A stretch of DNA of 64,000 bases from Serilophus lunatus (taxonomy: Eukaryota > Chordata > Aves > Passeriformes > Eurylaimidae), in assembly GCA_013399895.1 (NCBI GenBank), contig VXBA01002661.1, forward strand, positions 1,446,048 through 1,510,047. The letters run 5' to 3'. Shown in pieces: positions 1 through 13,629 of this stretch. How positions within the stretch are numbered: the first letter of the stretch is position 1; the number at the start of each line of letters is the position of its first letter. The notes beneath the pieces were generated by a model. It was not told the DNA's origin, made no database searches, and saw only the letters and a program-made list of their open reading frames with translations. The position numbers and the translations under genes are program-made.

Positions 1-3000
1 GTCTGTGCCTGAGCTGGGTATCAGAGGGTCAGTTTCCAGCTCAGAAATCTGCATATTTTAAACAAAAATTTATGTGTCAAACTGTTTTCTATGAAGGAAC
101 TGACATATTGTTTGTATTCTATTTAAATTTTTTTGACAAAAATAAAAGCAATAATGCCGATCAGTTCCAATTAGATCTTTGCTGCTGACTTCCTCCCAGC
201 CTGAGAATTTGCTAACACAATGAGTGGATAAGAAACCCTTTGCACTATGTTGATTATTTGTGATTGTAGGGGAAAAAAAATCCCACAGTGTAAGAGTGGG
301 TGGAAGCAAGTTAACATATATTAATTATTCTTTGATGCCTAATTTCAGTCCCCTGAAAGGATTTAGCACTAATTTTGCAGGTTTTGCAGAAAATCCAGCA
401 TCTGTGCAAACACATTTTTGTCTCATTGTTCTCCTTCTAGCTTTGGCTTTTCAGCCTTTATACATCAAATTAGTTTTTTGTTGACACTTCCCAGAGTGGT
501 TTTACTTCATATTATTTCAAAGGAAGAGGAAATACTATTACAGACCCCACTCCCAAGAGTGAATTTGGCTCCCAGCAAAAATGTTTTCAAAATCAATTTC
601 TTTGACCTGGAGATATTTACATGTGAAGTTCATTATAGTTTCAGAAGAAATGTAAAGTGTCAGCAGTATGTGCAATCTAGAATCAGTTTCAGATAATGAA
701 TGTCTTACAAAAGTCTACTGAATCCCAAACAGTATTGTTGAGACTTTAAAATAAATAATACACTTGTCATTAATCACAGCTGCGCAGTCCAAAATTAAAT
801 ATCCAAAGACAAATATCCCACTCTGAGGACTATGCATACCACTGATGTAGGACTGGACATTTGCTCCCCAATGCATGGCATGTGCTACCCTTGGAAATTC
901 CTGCTTGAAATCATTGAGCCTACCTTCAGAAAAGCCATTAGCTGAGGGTGAGCTCAGCTTATTGTGCACTGCAAGCGTCCAACAGAAAACTGAGGGACTG
1001 AGTGCAGTTTCAGGCCGGGCTGGTGGTGTGTTGCTGCTGCACACCCCGGGGGCATTCTCGCTCCCTGTCCTTATGTCTTCTGGGGCCATGTCATATAGTC
1101 CTGTATGGTGATCAGCAAATTTAAAGTCATACGGAATAGGAGAGCATGCACCTCTTGACCTCGGGAGAAACTTTGAACTGAGATCAGAGAGGCCACGACA
1201 GAGAGTTTCTGGAAATTCCTGGAGTACGAGGGCTCTGAGTACATAGAAGGTTTTGCTGAAGGTGACTCAGACAGACTCCTCACTCTAGAAATTATGGGCA
1301 GGTCTTGTTATGGCTTTGCAAATTTAAATCTATAAGTAGCCAAGTATAGCATTAGGCATTATTCCTATTTTATTGCAGAACATATGTAAGGTAAAATATC
1401 ATTAATACTATCCCTTAAACTGTGTAAAGCAGTATCTGATACTGGGACTTGCTCCAAGGGCTTTTCTGAGGGCATTTCCACTAATTCTCTTAAACAACCT
1501 TGATTTGTATAGATTTAATTGCATATAAATCAGGTTCAGAAAATGAGATATTTCTATTCTTTCACATTTTTATTTTTCTACTGGTGGGATGCAGAATGAA
1601 AATGCAAGCTGCATATCTCTACTGGGGGTATTGTTTGAATAATCACATCCTTATTGCCCACTTCCATGGAATATGACCCTTCTCTAAAGGACCAGCTTAA
1701 CCGATGGCTGCTTTTCTGAAAATATGGCAGAATAAAGGAAGCCAGTTGAATAAAAGAGAAATCACAGATGCCTTACTGTCCTCAGTTCTCTTTCCCCTAG
1801 TTTTTTTTTTTGTTGAGTTTTTTTTAGTTTGTTGTTGTTGGGGTTTTTTTAAGATTATCAGGTCTCTTTGATTCAAATTCTGAATATCCAGCTAGTGTGG
1901 TTAACTGGAACAGGGATTAAGAAAGACAAGAATGGATATAGCTGCATCTTGCTCAGTCTCTCTTTTTTTCTTTAGGCTTTTTTTTTTCACTCTTTGCTTT
2001 TCAGCAGCAAGAGAATGAAGAGAATTAATTGCTCAACTTTTGTGCTAACTACATGCAATGTTATCCATGGCAGCTACCTGGAAAGTACAATTTCAAAGTA
2101 GTAAATATCTATAAGAGTTAGATGCACACAGGTGCCCCCAGAATATCAGGCAGTGGAAGGATTGTAGGAAAATTTCTTTTCAAAGCTGAGAACATTAAAC
2201 TTAAGAGAACATCAAACTTACAGCACAAAGCACAGGGCCTGGGGAAAGATGCCCCCTCTTTTCTCAGGGCTTTAACTGTCCTTGGCCCCCCTGCTGTGGG
2301 GATCTGCTAACTTGTCCACAAGAACTTATCTTCTTCTTGTACCAGGGAAGGCTTCTCTGTAATGCAGGAGGAGAAAGCATCTAAAGTTGTGTCTGGGAAA
2401 GATGCCTCTTTCCAGGCAGGAAAGCTTCCTTAAACTAAATAAACCTCGTCTCTTTGTAATAAATATTCTGGAAGGTCTTCTACACTTACCATGTCTAAGC
2501 AATAGCCCTAGATTTTATTGTTCCTGAATGATCTTTGTTCCTGCACTTGTGCTGAAATGGTTTTAAGAAGAATTTTCTTCAATATTTAATTGGTATAGTC
2601 CTGACCTAGGAAAGTAGATAGATATGTGTTTTCTTAAAAAGGATTCTCTGCTGGATTCAATTTTTTTAATAATGACAGTGTTATTATTTTCTGAACATAA
2701 TTTGTTATAATCAAATGAGGTAAACAACTTAGTCTGACAATATCTACTTCCTTTATTAATCTGTCGACTAGAGCTCCACAGTCCTGGAAAAAGTTTGATC
2801 ATATCTGGATGGAACCGGAACTCAAGTTTGAAGTTGAAATGCAAAAGTGGGTTCTGCCTTGCTATTTTAATTTGCAGGGTTCTGAGATTTTCCCTCATAA
2901 TTTATATTTGTTCCTAGCTAGTTACATGTGTCAAACATACATTGCTTTGGGAAGCTACTTAATTATATCCTTCCCTTGTTGTCAGTGTTTTAGACACTTC

Positions 3001-4084
3001 ACAGAAGATTTTCAACTAGTTTTTCATCATTGAGTCTGTAGAGGAGAATGAAGGAAGGAACAATTCAAGTTAAGTATCCTTTGATATATGTCCAAAATAT
3101 TAAGTCTCCAAAGAAAGGTCTCCCCTGGGATTTTTCAGTTAAAGAAAACACAAATCTGAAAAATTCCTGTCCTTGGAAAATTAAATGTAGCAAACCATTT
3201 GGAGTATTTTAAAAAATCTTAGATAAACCTCTGAAAACTCATGTTGTCAGAAATAGCTCTAATTCATGTAGATAGTGACTTATTTTGGGCTAGTTGGACA
3301 TCCCTCCTTGTGAGTAAAAGCACTGTTAGTTTGTCCAGATGTCTACTGGAATTTGCCTTTCCCTCAGCTGATAACCCTTTTTGTCGGTCGTGTGTTTGTT
3401 CCAATGCAATTGACTATTTTTTTAAAGATAATTTTTTTTACTCTCTTTACTGAGATTCCTCTGATTTTCTTGTACTCACAACTTTAAATTTCAGAATATG
3501 CTTGGTACTTTTCTGTAATTCGTTCTATAGGTTTTTCTAGAGAATTAATTTCTGCTTTGAGGCTGGAGCATACTGAACTGGATTTCTGATCTGGATTCCT
3601 GCTCAAAACAAGTTTTAAGTGCATTTATTATAGAGGCAATGATGACATCTTGTGAACAGACAGCCTTCTGTATCAATGGAAAGACTCATACTACTTCAGT
3701 AGGATTGGTTTAGGCTCTAGTAACTGCAAGCTAATATTAGAGATCAAGAATGAAGAATTAATTTTAAGAAACATTACTGACTTTTTAAAATTATATTATA
3801 AAAATTTCCTTTTCAGTGTTTATAATACTTATGATAGGAATAGAGTCCACTGGGAACACAATTTCAGCAGCACATTAAATTTAATGGATTAATATATTCA
3901 CTTATTTATTCTGATAGGTTGATGAGGCTGATATGTACAACAGAAAGAAGAGCTCATCATTGCTGGTATTTTTTATAATGCTCTCATTTTCTTGTTCTTG
4001 GAATAAAAGTCAAGAGTAACATTTGGAATTGAGTAGAGAACGAAATGTATTTTGTTCTCCTGGTGTTATTCTTACTTAATTACC
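1..4084. other. Intergenic, no gene recognised
   Basis: AT-rich sequence with scattered open frames under 125 codons and no recognisable exon. Apart from the T/G-rich stretch at 1801-1850 nothing was identified. Confidence 0.6.
1801..1850. repeat. T/G-rich low-complexity stretch
   Basis: Runs of T interspersed with GTTG units. Nothing else is seen in it. Confidence 0.85.
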
Positions 4085-4088
4085 TTAA

Positions 4089-4148
4089 TTTCCTTCCCTC
4101 CTTCCTTCCCTCCTTCCTTTCTCTTCTCTCTTTCTCTCTTTCTTCTTT
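4089..4148. repeat. 60-bp pure pyrimidine tract (CCTT/CT)
   Basis: Sixty consecutive C or T bases, starting with TTCC/CCTT tetramers and grading into CT-rich sequence. It is not bounded by a recognisable exon, so it is read as simple sequence. Confidence 0.95.
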
Positions 4149-4264
4149 ACAATACATACTTGAGATTGTCAGGGAGAGAAGATAGTGTTACTGTAGACAC
4201 TGCTCATTACTATTCCACTTATATCTCGAAGAAGTGTATTATAGGAAAAGTAAAAAAAAAGTAG

Positions 4265-4530
4265 AGAAGGAAAGATCTTTCACAGGTCATTTAGTTCCTT
4301 CTTCTATTCCAACCTGAATCAATGTGCTCTATGTTATCCCCGAGGAAAAACAGTTGAGCTGTTATTAAAAATTTCACAAATGGAGATTGCACATTCTTCC
4401 TTAGCAATATTTTTCAAATACTGATGACAAATGTTAGGTCGCTTCCTTTGTTGCAAAATTTGAACCTGCCCTCTATCTCATAAGTTGATGTGGTGCCAAC
4501 ATCCTGATTAAAATCTTCTTACCATTCTTC
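4265..4530 (-). mobile_element. Possible very old CR1-like remnant
   Basis: Phrases such as GGTCATTTAGTTCCTTCTTC, TTGCACATTCTTCCTTAGCA and CGCTTCCTTTGTTGCAAAAT echo the antisense CR1 terminal region but are heavily diverged. The match is by eye and weak; it may be unrelated. Confidence 0.35.
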
Positions 4531-7500
4531 ACAAGGGGACAAATGCTTTTTTTGGGAACTCCATTTCTTAAGATTTTCTTCTCCATGACTTTGCTTCTGT
4601 CTTTCTGTCTTTCTTGCAGGCTCTGCCTATGTATACAAGACAACTTCCAGTGTTCTGCTATTTGTGTTGTTGACAGTGAGCAGGGACTGATAAAGTCCTA
4701 CTATCAAGCTGATTGCTTCTCCAGGTTCTGTTTGTTCTGGGTTTACACAAGGCAGAATCTGCTTAGAATTGGGATGTATCTCAGCAGTCTGCTGAGGCTG
4801 CTCTGGTCACTAGAGTTGATGTACCCTGCACAGTGACTCCGCTTGTCTGCTGACCCAGCAGGTCATAATTTCTTGGCTCCCCTGCAAGCCTGAGGATTCA
4901 CATGGGAAAATGGGAGTATGGTGCTGAGTGGAATGAATCAATCCAGTTTCCATTTTTAACTGCAGTTTGTTTGGTTGGGATGAAGAAACAGAGATGGTTC
5001 TTTAGAAAATCCTAAATAGTTTCACTCTCCCCATCTGATGTATTACTTCTTCCATATGAGAGAATTTATTTCTGTCTCTGACAGCATGCAGTGTACACCT
5101 TGATTACTAGGGGAGATCAGTTTTCTTCCTGCCATTGTAGCGGCACTCTTGTAAAATAGATTTATTTCTCTTATTGAGATCAACAAAGAAACATCTAACA
5201 ATGTTCCCTTAGACAAGCATCTGCAACTAAGCTATCCAAACAAAATGACCATTCTCACAGTTTGAGAACATCTTTGGGAGTGAAGTAGGATCTTTGGTTC
5301 ACATACTTCTTCTAGGCACTGAAATCATTCAGTTGCTGTGGTTTGAGCTTTATCCCTTCATTGGGCAAACCTAGCAATAGCATCTGACAGGACTTATAAC
5401 AAGTGTGGCACACTGTGGGTTAAGACTTGTCTCACCTAACCTAGACTGAGGTGCTTTGCTCCTGCCACAGCAGTGAAGAAGGGCACACATGACCTGGAAA
5501 TGCCAGATGGCTGAGTTTGAGGAGTGGACTGCCAAGTCCACTGCAAACACACTTCATTGTCTTCCAGGGACATAAAGTGGTGCACTTTAACACTAGAAGC
5601 CATGTTACAGTAGGAGGTACATAGCATACACATCACCCCACAAACCTCAGAGGTGCAATGCATGTGCACAGGTGCACATGTCCAATTCATGAGTCATACT
5701 AAACATATACAAACCCTGCATATGTATATGGATGAAACTGCATACTTACAATCTATGTTTTAATAGATCAGTTATCTAGCTGTGCAAAAATTGTTTAGTT
5801 ATGAACTAATTTTTTTTATAGCCTTGTTGAACATCTTTAGATGGATATTTTGTGTTAACAGACAACTGCACAGAAATAGGCACTGTTATTAATTGACTCT
5901 GTATACCTGTCTCTGAGGGAGTTTTGCATTATGTTGGACTCCATTGTTTTGATTCCTTTTAGAGACTGGTAAAAGCCTTTGGATGTTGTTATCTCTACCA
6001 TCAAAAGGTTTTTTTCCAGGAGCCTCCAGAACAGGAAGTTCTTGAGATTTTGCTCACTTGGGTCACTATTTTGGGTAGCTGATGAAGAGCTATATCCTGC
6101 CAACAGCAAGCAGTTCATGCCTTTCTAGGTGCCAGCTCCCAGCAGGCAGCATAGTTAATGTTATCCTGCCCCTGCATGTGACCACGACTCCTGGTTGGCT
6201 AACCATGCATCAGGAAGTATGTGCTCTTGATCTGGACTTTTTGTGAAATTCATAAATTCAAGGGGTTTTGTCAGGGTATCAACACAGACTTCTTCACAGA
6301 GCAGTTTAGTCCACCTAGGTTTTGAGTCCAAGGCTTGGGAAACATCCATACTTTTCTGTTCAACACAGGGAAAGTCTTGGATGACAGAACATTGCCACTT
6401 TTATAGAATGACTTTTTAAAGAGACAGAAATGAACCGGCTATAACATTTTCTTTGTTTTTCTTCGTGATGTTGCCTGACCCAATAGCCTTGGTGTACCCC
6501 AGATGTTGTTCCTTGATGCTGGGTTGATGCCATTACCCAGCTGAAGTTCTCACTTCCTGTTTCACAAACAGGATTGGGGCAATTGCCTCACCACCTTACC
6601 CAAGCATCTCTAATCACCTATTGCCACCTCACTTCATATAGCTGCATTTTTCCATTGCTTATGCTATGGATTCCAGAGAGAGGTTGCCTTGGATAGGTAT
6701 GCCTCATCCCCAGGAAAAGAATTTGTTCAGCTGTGTGTTTTCTCAGGTTACTGTAGTAATTGTCTTCCAGTAGTGATATTGAACCCCTCTTTCCTTTGCC
6801 TGACCCACTTGCTACTTCCTCTTCCTCTAAAATATTTGCATTTTTTGGCCAGGACCACTAGGTGTCACAAGTAGTCACAATTAAACAATAAAATCTTCTA
6901 AAATATTATCCTAGACATCTTGATATTTCCCTTATCAAGGGGTCTAAGAATTTTTTGTAGACTTGATGTATATGTGGGAGCTGCTGGATGTAATAAAAAA
7001 ATCAGATGCATCAAGCTGGTGCTTACAGGGCAGGTCTGTATTGCTCTGTGGCAAACAATTAACATACAAGGGAGTTATATCTGTCATCAAATGGCCTTAA
7101 TTCAGCTAACCATAGAAAACTAATAAATTGGATGTGACCCAAAAGACCAGCAGACTTGTGACACAAAGAAATATGTTGGTGAAACAGGGTGAATACAAGT
7201 AGAATACAGGAGCTCAACCCTGGTAAATGTGTGTGGTTAAGAAACAGAAGAATCCTCAGGTTAAATTTAGATGAATTTCAAACTAAAACTGAGTTATCCA
7301 TGCCAATAACAAGGCAAATCTTCCTTTTCTTCCCACTCTACTTCTAATCTGTCAGTTTATAAACAAATCATTCTTGCCTAGCACTATGAATTTTACACTA
7401 GCTGGGGGAATATATTCTTAGCTTCCCAGCGGGACCAACAGTACACCACTAGTTGACTCTGTGAGACCCCAAGACATTGATCTTTTCTGAAGATGTTATT

Positions 7501-9367
7501 TCAGTTTTTTCAAATGTCACAAAATGTATTTTTCCCCTTAACCCCATAAAATAGCAGTTTTAAAAAAAATATATTTATGTATTTTAATTGCAAGCAGGTG
7601 TTTCCATTTCCAAGTGTATTTTTCTAAATAAAAACAACTCTCAGCACTACACTACCGTGCAGTACACTCACCTACACATGCACTACCTGTCCTTTTCCTG
7701 CTTTTTGAGGCATGGCTCAGTGCATCATCACACTGTGCACTGAACAAGCAGCACAAAGAGAATACTTGCTATCTAAATGGAGGGTAACCCAAGTCTTCAC
7801 ATTTGAGGCCTCAATTCTGCTGAGTTCTGTGGATCTATAGGCATTTGCAGCTTCCCAGTGACACCTGCTTACATCAGCTAGGTCTTGGATTGCAGTAAGG
7901 CACAAGAGTGAAAGGGGATGACCACGGCTGATGAGAACTACTTGGCAAAAAAAGTATGTATGAATATGGGTGTAGTGCCAACTCTGCTGCTGGTATTATA
8001 AACTGCAAAATCACCCTATATCTTGTGGCAGGAGTCTGAAGGCACTGCAATAAGGCAGGAGGACTTGGATTCCCTATGCTTCTTACCTCTCCAATTCCTG
8101 TAAGACCCATTCCATTCATTTCAAAAATTCTTTGTGAACTCTGTGCCAATGGCTCTGTATCCTGGTGTATGCCGCATCACTGACTTCAAATCTTTTAGTA
8201 TTTTGAATTGGTTTGGTGGCATGTGGGATACAGGTTTGATGGAAGGCTTTGATGCTTTTATGGATCTGTTCTGAGCATATTCAGAAATACATCTTTCCTC
8301 TTTTTGTTTCTATATTTTTAAAATATTTCCTCAAGATTAGAACAGTTTTATACTAAACAGTTTTATATCTAAACTATTGCTTGCAGCTGATCAAATCTAT
8401 TATTGCTGCATGACATTCAAGCAGATGGACAGTGTTAGAAAACTGGAGTGGCCCATTATACTGTCATTTTAAGCTGGCAAGATGAAAGCATAATGGCTTT
8501 GGGTTCTGCCAGATGGTGAATTTAGGCACTAAAAAGTACCTCATGGCTCCTGGAATAGAATACATCACCCTGAAAGAGGCAAAGATCATTCACTCCTTTT
8601 CTAAAATAGTATTTTAAAGATACAGATTGACATCATCATGTAGCTGTGAGTTATTGCTTAATAAGGCTGCATATTGCTTATTAGTCATGCCGTACAGTTC
8701 ACTATCAGTCAAATTAATCATTCTTTCATTCAAGACAGCTAATTTGGTTCTAAATGCACTATTTAAAATGCTGAATATTGCTAACTGTTATTAAGTAGCC
8801 ACCTGTTGCACCTTTATGACATTATATTTGGTATATTGCTGCAATAATCTAAACTGTGCTTCAAGGTAGAGTTCAGTTCCAGATAATATTTTGTTAATAA
8901 CCTACTACATAAACAAATACAATCAATTATGGCAGGAGGTAATTACAGTGTTGAATCATTTTCTTACAACACTGAGATAAGTAATCCGAATGATTCAGAA
9001 GGATTTTGAACTTAACTTGTATTTAAATGAAGGTGTGTCCTGAACCATAATAGGTGCAATGACAAAGATAAGATTAAGGAGGTGCCGGCTTTCTTCAGGT
9101 TTTATATTTGTTTTAAGGTAACTTTGTAACAAGAAAAGATTTTTGTTGCCCAGTGCTCTGTGCAGAACAGGCATTTCCCAGCCAGAAATCTGCCATCTCC
9201 ATTTAAGTGGCCTGGCGTTTTCAGGGTATGTTTCCTTCATTTATCAATCAGAAAAAATAACTGGGGAAAAAAAGAAAAATGTTACATTTTGTTACCACTG
9301 GGGTGTGCCACTTAAAAGGATTATGTGTCTTGCCCAGTGATTCATGCTTCTGAGGCTTCATACTGAA
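4531..9367. other. Intergenic, no gene recognised
   Basis: AT-rich, no clear transposable element. The part from about 8580 to 8960 is very AT-rich with several TTAATCA/TTATTA-like words and no repeat similarity, which would fit a conserved noncoding element, but this cannot be judged from one sequence. Confidence 0.5.
6555..6573. other. Perfect 8-bp inverted repeat with 3-base loop
   Basis: TCCTGTTT-cac-AAACAGGA. A short hairpin of this size is expected by chance at times; no function is claimed. Confidence 0.6.
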
Positions 9368-9547
9368 TCAGCGCCCTTTCCGTTCAGCTGGCACCTTCTG
9401 TGTGCAAAAATCAAACCACTTGTCAAAACACTCAGTTCGATCACTGCTCTCTTCTTCTGAGAGAGAGGAAACAAAGAAAGAAGAGGCACTGTTTCTTGGC
9501 CAATGCCACACAAACATAGCAGTCAAAAACCAGAAGAAACAGTTCAT
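9368..9547 (-). other. Candidate small open frame or terminal exon, unidentified
   Basis: The 59-codon minus-strand frame begins MNCFFWFLTAMFVWHW, hydrophobic like a signal peptide or membrane segment. It ends with an acidic serine-rich stretch and ECFDKWFDFCTQK, then a basic tail. A strong acceptor-like pyrimidine tract ending TCTCTCAG sits at about 9457-9478, so 9456-9368 could instead be a last coding exon. I recognise no family. The frame could be chance; the upstream in-frame ATG at 9691 extends it to 107 codons. Confidence 0.25.
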
Positions 9548-9835
9548 GTCTCTGCTGGCAAGGTTCATTGCACCTAAAGTTTGCCATTTGGACAGTCCTC
9601 TGCTTTTGGCTAAGTAGTTAGACTCTTTGTCTTGCCAGTAGGAAATCTCTGGCATTTGCAGAGACAAGTTCATCCTATCTCCTTTGCACACCTGTTCTGT
9701 AAGAGGATATTCCCTAAGAACATACCTCTTTCATCCTCCACTGGTGAGGTTGTGCTACAAATCTATCTGAGATGTGCAGGTTTTAGAGAATGACCTTTAA
9801 AAGTCTGTTGAATCCCACAGCAAGTGCGTTTCTTA

Positions 9836-10210
9836 GCCCACTGGAGCATGTCTAGCCTGCAGAAGAGAAGGTTTACGGAGCACCTAAATGCGGCCTTACA
9901 ATATATTACGAGATTACCAAGAAAAGGGAGCCTTTATACTAACTTACATGGTGGGATAATGAAATGCAATAATCATAAGCTGAAATAGGGAAGTGTCTGG
10001 CTGGATATAAAGAAAAATCTTTCTCTTCTGACAGCAGCCATGCAGTGTAAGAAGTTGCCTGGAGAACTGTGGGATCTCTGAGCCTGGAGGCACTGATGGC
10101 AAGACAGGGCAAAGCCTGGTCTGAAGACAAGAGATGTGCCTCTTTTGAGCAGGGAACTGAAGGATGACCTCTCAAAATTTCTTGAGGTCTAAGTGAATAG
10201 TGATTCTGTG
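9836..10210 (+). mobile_element. CR1 retrotransposon fragment (old, diverged)
   Basis: Diverged CR1 3' region: recognisable phrases are GGAGCATGTCTAGCCTGCAG, a CTGGATATAAAGAAAAATCTTT stretch (10003-10024) and the end TGATTCTGTG. Many indels suggest an old insertion. There is no reverse-transcriptase frame. Confidence 0.75.
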
Positions 10211-12385
10211 TTGTCTTTCATGATGCAGCTTCACACATGGGATATTATATCCATATATCAGAGGCAGACTGAGAAGGTAATGCAGGGTCTAAACAAGGTT
10301 TAACACAGAGGATTGCATCAGATGTCGATAAAGTATTAGGGTCAAATTTAGATTCAGCTGACACCTCCAGTAATGGAGTTTTTGGAAGCATGTCTGTTCT
10401 TATAAGAACTTGTTGTGGCACAGGTGAGATAGCTCTTGCATTGGTATGTGGGGAAAATATAAGAAGTAAAATCTGTCTTGGAATATGAATGAGAATTAAA
10501 TACAGAAAATAGCACAGAAAAAAGATAGATGATGTGGACAGGTATATGGAAACATAAATAAAAGAGCCTTAGTAAGAGTGACCTATAAGTAGATAGATTG
10601 AGTAAACAGGTTACATTTTATTATCTTCAAAAGTAAATATTTTGTCTGAAGACAGTTGTTAACTGAGATTTCTTTTTTTTAAAGACTTGATTTTGAATAT
10701 TTGCAATCAAGAATGAAAATTAAGTTATATCGTAGGTAGAAAACTAAAAGATGTTTTAGTAACAGAGGCCGGTCAGGGAAATGTCAGACAGGCAAATGCT
10801 CGAGCCTGCTGGAAATAGGTGGTGTAAACTGGTATAGAGAGAATCTAAATGACAGGTCACTTAAATGCTGTGAAATTTGAGAAGTATTGCTGCAGAGTTA
10901 CAATCTGATGCACTCTTGGCTTTTACCTTGAGGAATGATACAATATAAAGTTTGTGCAGAGATTTCCCATTGGCTTTTGGAACAGATTCACGCACTGAAA
11001 TACACGCCAAGTCAAAGTTAGGCATTGATTTCTCAATGCATTTTTAGCATATTTCCTATTGCAAGTAAATTGCACAAAAAAAAAAATTAAAAGGGCTATA
11101 AATAGGGCAGCTCGGTACACAGAGAAATGAGCATGTGCTTTTAACTATTGAGGGTCACCTAATTATGTCCTTTTGTTAAGCAATAAATAACGGAGGATGC
11201 TGTTAAAGTGATTAGTGAGGAAGACTAGAAGACACTGGCATTAATATTCTGTATTGCGTTCAGCAAATACAATTACTTATGTATAGGTATTGAAAGCCAT
11301 GTGCTTATGTGTCTTTTAACATCTGATTTTAGCCTCTGCATTTCTTTCTCATCTGAAAATGAAATTATAATACTTCTCTACCTTACAGACTTTTATTGGA
11401 ATACCTAACACACTAAAAAATGGGCTCATAGAAGTAATTGAGGGAAGAGGCTGTTATCCAGCGTGGTAATGTGTTTCAAAAGCTATGCTAATCACTTCCT
11501 CCCATTAGTTTTATTTAGAAATATGCAAAAAACCCTCCACATCTTAATTTGCCCCACCTTAAATGATACTCTTTGCTCCCACACTGATGGAAATATTAAT
11601 GTGGCATGCACAGAAACAGATATTTGTGCTCAGATTCAGATCCTGGAAAGCAAAGAAGTATTATATTTACAACTTTTCCCTTCGGCTTTCCTGGAAGTTT
11701 CCATCACTCAGCACCACCTCCTTGAGTGTTGATACAACACTCTCAGGGAACAAGGCCCAAACCAAAACTACCCTGAAAGTGCCCTACATGAAAAGGATCT
11801 TGACTTAGCCATCTTTTCCTTTCAATCTTGATCAGGCTGTTGCCATTGTTACCTCTTTGGAAGAAACCCTCAATAATCATAACAGGTTATTACAATTCTT
11901 ACAAACTTTAAAACATTTTCATCCAAGAGAATAAAGGAGGCTGCCTGTCTTGTATTCAGAACTTATTTTGCTTTCTTCTGGGGGCTTTATGCTGTTTTCA
12001 AGGTTTTATAAATTCTTCCTCCAGCCTTTACCCACTGCCGGTGGCTCCTGTGATGTCAGGGCTCTCTGTTTTCAGGTCAGTCCAGTGACTGAAGTTAATG
12101 ATATCCTTCTTGAATGGGAGGAACCATATTAAGTTGTTGATGTTTCATTTTCTTATTTTGAAATCAAAACCCCTCTGCAATCCATGGAATGCATAGACAA
12201 GCTACAAAAGTACAATGTACAACAGTATGTGTCATCAGATGTCCTGAACACTGATGGAATAGCACCAACTTTATTAAGTACAAAGATCTTGGTACAGTTG
12301 CAAAACAATTGCAACTCAAATGAAAAACTATTATTCTCTAAATATCTAAGGCTTTTATACACATCTCATAGCTTAATACAAACAA
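10211..12385. other. Intergenic, no gene recognised
   Basis: AT-rich sequence between two old CR1 pieces, with open frames under 90 codons. Nothing was identified. Confidence 0.6.
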
Positions 12386-12530
12386 TGGATGCCCTTCTGG
12401 AGGCCACTTAGTCCAATTTCCTGCTTGAAGCAAGACTAGCACTATCAAGTGGTACCACACTACCAGTATCAAGTCGGCCTTAGTTTTGTTTTAGCTGGGT
12501 CTTGAAAAGTCCAATGTAGTGACTCCATTT
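12386..12530 (-). mobile_element. CR1 fragment, antisense (old)
   Basis: The plus strand reads GGAGGCCACTTAGTCCAATT, then CTGCTTGAAGCAAGACTAGC and later AGCTGGGTCTTGAAAAGTCC. This is the reverse complement of the terminal CR1 region, with an internal indel. Confidence 0.7.
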
Positions 12531-13629
12531 GAATATACCCAGATTTGATTTGTTGTTATTCTGGGCAGCAGGCAGAAAGCTGTATAAGAAATGTCTTCGC
12601 TTGCATTGGCTAATCAATGGCCAAACCGGGAAGAAATAGCTTCTCGCTATTTCCTCCAGAGAACACTTTACCCAGTGAGGGGGTAGAGGTTTGGTTGTAA
12701 GTAATAATCATCATGAAAGTGATATGTCACGAGAGCTTATCAAGTACAGTCTGCCTAATGTTTCTCTAGGCAACTAAAACTCAATGGCATTTCATAGCCA
12801 GGATCAGTACAAGACGTGCAGTTATCCCCAGGTAACCTGCACATCACAGCTATTGCTCCCTAATAAATACTGGTAAAGATTCTTTTTCCATTGCATAATA
12901 GTATAAATAAGTGATTATCACCATCCCAAAAGCTGTATTAATTGAAATTAAGTGGGCTCAGAAGGAAACAGCTTGCTATTATCCAGACAGCCCACTAGGA
13001 ACTGCGCAGTTCCCAGTTTCTGAGAATGTGCAGTTTTGGATGAATGGACAAGCAATGCTGGCTTCTAATGCCTTATGGTGGAGGGGGTTGAATTACTGAA
13101 TTGTGTGCTCCTCTGTGAAGGAAAAATGTCATTTATAATGTAGGTGTGTCACATGTAAAACTTTCAGTAGGTTTCTTCAAACTCCAATTTTTGCCTTGCT
13201 GAATGTTTCTCTTGTTCGTAATAACTTTCATCTTCCTTCACAAATTCCACATAAATTGGGCATGAGAGATTTCTTCCAGTCTGAAAGTGGTATAATCCTT
13301 AACATATTGGCTTCCACAACAAAGATAAATTTTATCCTGAAGACAGAAAAATGATACACCTCCGGCAGTGGATCCTCTATAGGGAGCAGGTTAAAAATGT
13401 CTGTATTGCCTTCCTAGCCACTTTTGACTGTGAGCTGCAAAGGGAATTTCTCAGATTTGCTGTCCGTACCTGAAGCCCTCAGGTTATTACTGATTTCTGA
13501 ATCAATACCATATGTTATGTGTTGACAATTTTTTGTCATCTCATTCCTAATATAAAAAGGAGTCAGAACTAATGATGTCAACTTAAGACAAAAGAAGAGC
13601 TGCTGTCATATATCCATAACCTTTTCCCA
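12531..13629. other. Intergenic, no gene recognised
   Basis: No exon or repeat was recognised. Confidence 0.6.

Noticed and set aside
4089..4148. Pyrimidine tract read as a splice acceptor
   Set aside because: No AG plus open exon follows within a sensible distance.
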